Shown: positions 61,401-64,000 of the stretch, piece by piece | How positions within the stretch are numbered: position 1 is the first letter of the stretch | Layout: every line of letters begins with the position of its first letter | Source of the DNA: Vicugna pacos | Taxonomy: Eukaryota > Chordata > Mammalia > Artiodactyla > Camelidae | Direction: 5' to 3' | Assembly (NCBI RefSeq): GCF_048564905.1 | Contig: NW_027328721.1 | Location: 37,282,870 to 37,346,869 of the forward strand | DNA length: 64,000 nucleotides | The notes under the pieces: generated by a model | Seen by the model: only the letters and a program-made list of their open reading frames with translations | Database searches by the model: none | Told to the model about the DNA's origin: nothing | Made by a program: the position numbers and the translations under genes

Positions 61401-61690
61401 CCCAAGGTAAGGGAATGTATTTCTCGGGCTTCCCCGAACAGGGAACACCTGTGACGGAAGAGAGCTGCGTGGAGTTGTCTCTCGTGCTCCCCCACACACT
61501 GACAATGACTCCGGAATCCTGAGCGTGGGGAGGTTCCACCAACGGTCGGCAGCGCGTTGGTTCTAAAGGGATGCCTGAGCTCGTCTTCCCTGAGGGTTTT
61601 CCTAATGTCTCTTTGCCAGGGAATGCCAGGGGGGTTTGCAGGAAATCCCAGTGACAGAGGCTGCCTCCCCAAGGTCAGGGAAGGTATTTC
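55422..61690. repeat. Right-hand large block, copy 2
   Basis: Counterpart of 49.0-54.2 kb with a net gain of four monomers. It lacks the monomer equivalent to 49,286. It has extra monomers at 56,757 and 57,024, at 57,824, at about 59,958 and 60,224 (which resemble 58,625 and 58,892), and at about 61,290. One monomer, 59,424, begins like 52,488 (GGTTCCTCCAACGG) and continues like 52,754, a chimera that removes one unit. Divergence between copies is low but visible. Confidence 0.83.
55509..57773 (-). other. Longest stop-free frame (754 codons), judged non-coding
   Basis: One of the six frames of the consensus monomer, on the minus strand, has no stop codon. Because 267 is 89 codons, it stays open from monomer to monomer and translates as an 89-residue repeat (for example VGELERQLHAALFSHRCSLF and IPWHRDIRKTLRGDELRHSV). 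The same frame is open for 561, 492, 490, 487, 428 and 422 codons elsewhere. I recognise no domain. Against a gene: the frame is broken many times by substitutions and indels across the array, there is no unique start, and no flanking promoter, splice or polyadenylation context. Translation of satellite transcripts cannot be excluded from sequence alone. Confidence 0.8.
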
Positions 61691-64000
61691 TCGGACTTCC
61701 CCGAACAGGGAACACCTGTGACTGAAGAGAGCTGCGTGGAGTTGTCTCTCGAGCTCCCCACCCACTGACAATTGTACCGGAATCCTGAGCGTGGGGAGGT
61801 TCCACCAACGGTCGGCAGCGAGTGGGTTCTAACGGAATGCCTAAGCTCGTGTCCCCTGAGTGTTTTCCTAATATCTCTGTGCCAGGGAATGCTAGGGGTG
61901 ATTGCAGGATATCCCAGTGTCCGAGTCTGCTCCCCAAGTTCAGGTAAGGTTTTTCACGGACTTCCCCGAACAGGGAACAACTGTGACTGAAGAGAGCTGC
62001 GTGGAGTTTTCTCTCGAGCTCCCCCACGCTCTGACCATGGTTCCGGAATCCTGAGCGTGGGAGGATCCACCAAAGGTCGGCAGAGCGTGGGTTCAAACGG
62101 AATGCCTAAGCTCGTCTCCCCTGAGGGTTTTCCTAATTTCTCTGTGCCAGGGAATGCTAGGGGTGATTGCAGGATATCCCAGTGACCGAGGCTGACTCCC
62201 CAAGGTCAGGGAAGGTTTTTCTCGGACTTCCCCGAACAGGGAACACCTGTGAATGAAGAGAACTGCGTGGAGTTGTCTCTCGAGCTCCCCCACGCACTGA
62301 CAATGGTTCCGGAATCCTGAGTGTGGGGAGGTTCCACCAACGGTCGGCAGCGCGTGGGTTCTAACGGAATGCCTAAGCTCGACTACCCTGAGTGTTTTCC
62401 TAATGTCTCTTTGCCAGGGAATGCTAGGGCTGATTGCAGGATATTCCAGTGGCCTTGGATGCCTCCCCAAGTCCAGGGAATGTATTTCTCGGACTTCCAA
62501 GAACAGGGAACACCTGTGACTGAAGAGAGCTGCGTGGACTTATCTCTCGAGCTCCCCCACGCACTGACAATGGTTCCGGAATCCTGAGCGTGGGGAGGTT
62601 CCACCAACGGTCGGCAGAGCGTGGGTTCTAACGGAATGCCTAAGCTCGTCTCCCCTGAGGGTTTTCCTAATGTCTTCGGGCCAGGGAATGCTAGGGGTGA
62701 TTGCAGGATATCCCAGTGACCGAGGCTGCCTCCCCAAGTTCAGGGAAGTTTTTTCTAGGACTTCCCCGAACAGGGAACACCTGTGACAGAAGAGAGCTGC
62801 GTGGAGTTGTCTCTCGAGCTCCCCCACGCTCTGACAATGGTTCCGGAATCCTGAGCGTGGGGAGGTTCCACCAACGGTTGGCAGCGCGTGGGTTCTAACG
62901 GAATGCCTTAGCTCGCCTCCCCTGAGGGTTTTCCTAATGTCTCTGTGCAAGGGATTGCTAGGGGTGATTGCAGGATATCCCAGTGACCGAGGCTGCCTCC
63001 CCAAGGTCAGGGAAGGTATTTCCCGAACTTCCCCGAACAGGGAACACCTGTGACTGAAGAGAGCTGCGTGGAGTTGTCTCTCGAGCTCCCCCACGCACTG
63101 ACAATGTTTCTGGAATCCTGAGCTTGCGGAGGTTCCACCAACTGTCGGCAGCCCGTGGGTTCTAACGGAATGATTAAGCTCGCCTCCCCTGAGGGTTTTC
63201 CTAATGTCTCTGTGGCAGGGAATGCTAGGTGTGATTGCAGGATATCCCAGTGACCGAAGCTGCCTCCCCAAGGTCAGGGAAGGTATTTAACGGACTTCCC
63301 CGAACAGGGAACACCTGTGACTGAAGAGAGCTGCGTGGAGTTGTCTCTCGATTTCCCCCACGCACTGACAATGATTCCGGAATCCTGAGCGTGGGGAGGT
63401 TCCACAAACGGTCGGCAGCACTTGGGTTCTAACGGAATGCCTAAGCTCGTCTCCCCTGAGTATTTTCCTAATGTCTCTGTGCCAGGGAATGCTAGGGGTG
63501 ATTGCAGGAAATCCCTGTGACCGAGGCTGCCTCCCCAATGTAAGGGAAGTTATTTCTCGGACTTCCCCGAACAGGGAACACCTGTGACTGAAGAGAGCTG
63601 CGTGGAGTTGTCTCTCGAGCTCCCCCACGCACTGACAATGATTCCGGAATCCTGAGCGTGGGGAGGTTCCACAAACGGTCGGCAGCACTTGGGTTCTAAC
63701 GGAATGCCTAAGCTCGTCTCCCCTGAGGGTTTTCCTAATGTATCTGTGCCAGGTTATGCCAGGGGGGTTTGCAGAATATCCCAGTGACAGAGGATGCCTC
63801 CCCAAGGTAAGGGAAGGTATTTCTCGGACTTCCCCGAACAGGGAACACCTGTGACTGAAGAGAGCAGCGTGGAGTAGTCTCTCGAGCTCCCCAACGCACT
63901 GACAATGGTTCCGGAATCCTGAGCGAGGGGAGGTTCCACCAACGGTAGGCAGCACGTGGGTTCAAACGGAATGACTAAGCTCGTCTCCCCTGAGGTTTTT
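61690..64000. repeat. Right flank of divergent monomers
   Basis: About nine monomers with several one-base gaps: between 59,424 and 63,956 the net loss is 7 bp over 17 intervals. Two neighbours, ~63,423 and ~63,690, share TTCCACAAACGGTCGG and AGCACTTGGG and look like a local duplication. The rest show mixed GACCGAGG and CAGTGTCC states. The array runs off the end of the window in phase. Confidence 0.82.

Larger units (their letters stand above)
1..64000. repeat. Tandem satellite array, 267-bp monomer, ~240 copies
   Basis: Every part of the window aligns to one 267-bp unit in the same orientation. The phase can be followed without a break from GTGGGTTCTAACGG at 180 to its counterpart at 63,956: 239 intervals, net 37 bp short of 239 x 267. 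No segment of foreign sequence was found between monomers. Shared landmarks in nearly every copy are CTCGTCTCCCCTGAGG, GCCAGGGAATGCTAGG, GAGGCTGCCTCCCCAAGG, ACTTCCCCGAACAGGGAACA, TCTCTCGAGCTCCCCCACGC, and TTCCGGAATCCTGAGCG. Seen directly: periodicity, orientation and lack of interruptions. Inferred: constitutive heterochromatin, probably pericentromeric. I cannot name the family from memory. Array ends lie outside the window on both sides. Confidence 0.98.

Noticed and set aside
1-64000. CRISPR array
   Set aside because: Repeats are 267 bp and contiguous; there are no short direct repeats separated by unique spacers and no cas genes.
1-64000. Bacterial or phage origin suggested by GTG-start open frames
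   Set aside because: Nothing resembles bacterial genes, ribosome-binding sites or operons; 64 kb of one satellite with higher-order structure and CpG decay is a eukaryotic pattern.
1-64000. Telomeric, rDNA or alpha-satellite identity
   Set aside because: No TTAGGG runs, no rRNA-like segments and no 171-bp AT-rich period were seen; the unit is 267 bp and GC-rich.

Overview
The whole 64-kb window is one uninterrupted head-to-tail satellite DNA array. The monomer is 267 bp. Tracking one fixed point in the monomer (the conserved GTGGGTTCTAACGG word) from position 180 to 63,956 gives 239 repeat intervals in 63,776 bp, a mean of about 266.85 bp. I found no single-copy DNA, transposon insertion, RNA gene, CRISPR array or credible protein-coding gene. 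The many open frames on both strands are by-products of a GC-rich, stop-poor monomer whose length is divisible by three (89 codons).

Organism: a eukaryotic chromosome, most likely pericentromeric or other constitutive heterochromatin. A mammal is likely but not proven. The consensus monomer, built by eye, is about 58% GC with about 13 CpG. Several CpG positions vary as CG/TG/CA between monomers, the pattern left by methylated-cytosine decay in vertebrates. Inside the monomer a faint ~30-bp sub-period is visible (CAGGGAA words spaced 59 and 30 bp). That recalls the ~31-bp ancestral unit of pecoran ruminant satellite I (bovine 1.715 family). I do not recognise the 267-bp monomer as a named family, so this link is inference.

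Layout: (1) 1 to ~8.4 kb holds diverse, indel-bearing monomers with several subfamilies and older local duplications. (2) ~8.4 to 24.7 kb is the most ordered zone. It has an 11-monomer block (~9.75-12.7 kb), then two near-perfect tandem copies of a 22-monomer, 5,873-bp unit (12,951-18,823 and 18,824-24,696) that contain a 6-monomer, 1,602-bp sub-unit. (3) 24.7 to ~35.4 kb is a mosaic of the same monomer types. (4) ~35.4 to 37.9 kb is a short heterogeneous stretch. (5) ~37.9 to 44.3 kb is a second copy of 23.75-35.2 kb that lacks exactly 18 monomers and, further on, one more. (6) 44.3 to 49 kb carries the GACCGAGG subfamily. (7) 49.0-54.2 and 55.4-61.7 kb are two copies of a larger block differing by whole-monomer gains and losses. 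(8) 61.7-64.0 kb is a more divergent flank.

No genes act together here. The window records the history of unequal exchange in a satellite. Duplications and deletions are whole numbers of monomers, some junctions fall inside a monomer and make chimeric repeats, and one breakpoint can be confined to a 57-bp homology tract. Small indels per monomer are fewer in the middle (about 7 bp net loss over 137 monomers) than on the two sides (13 bp over 32, 17 bp over 70), which fits a recently homogenised core with older edges.
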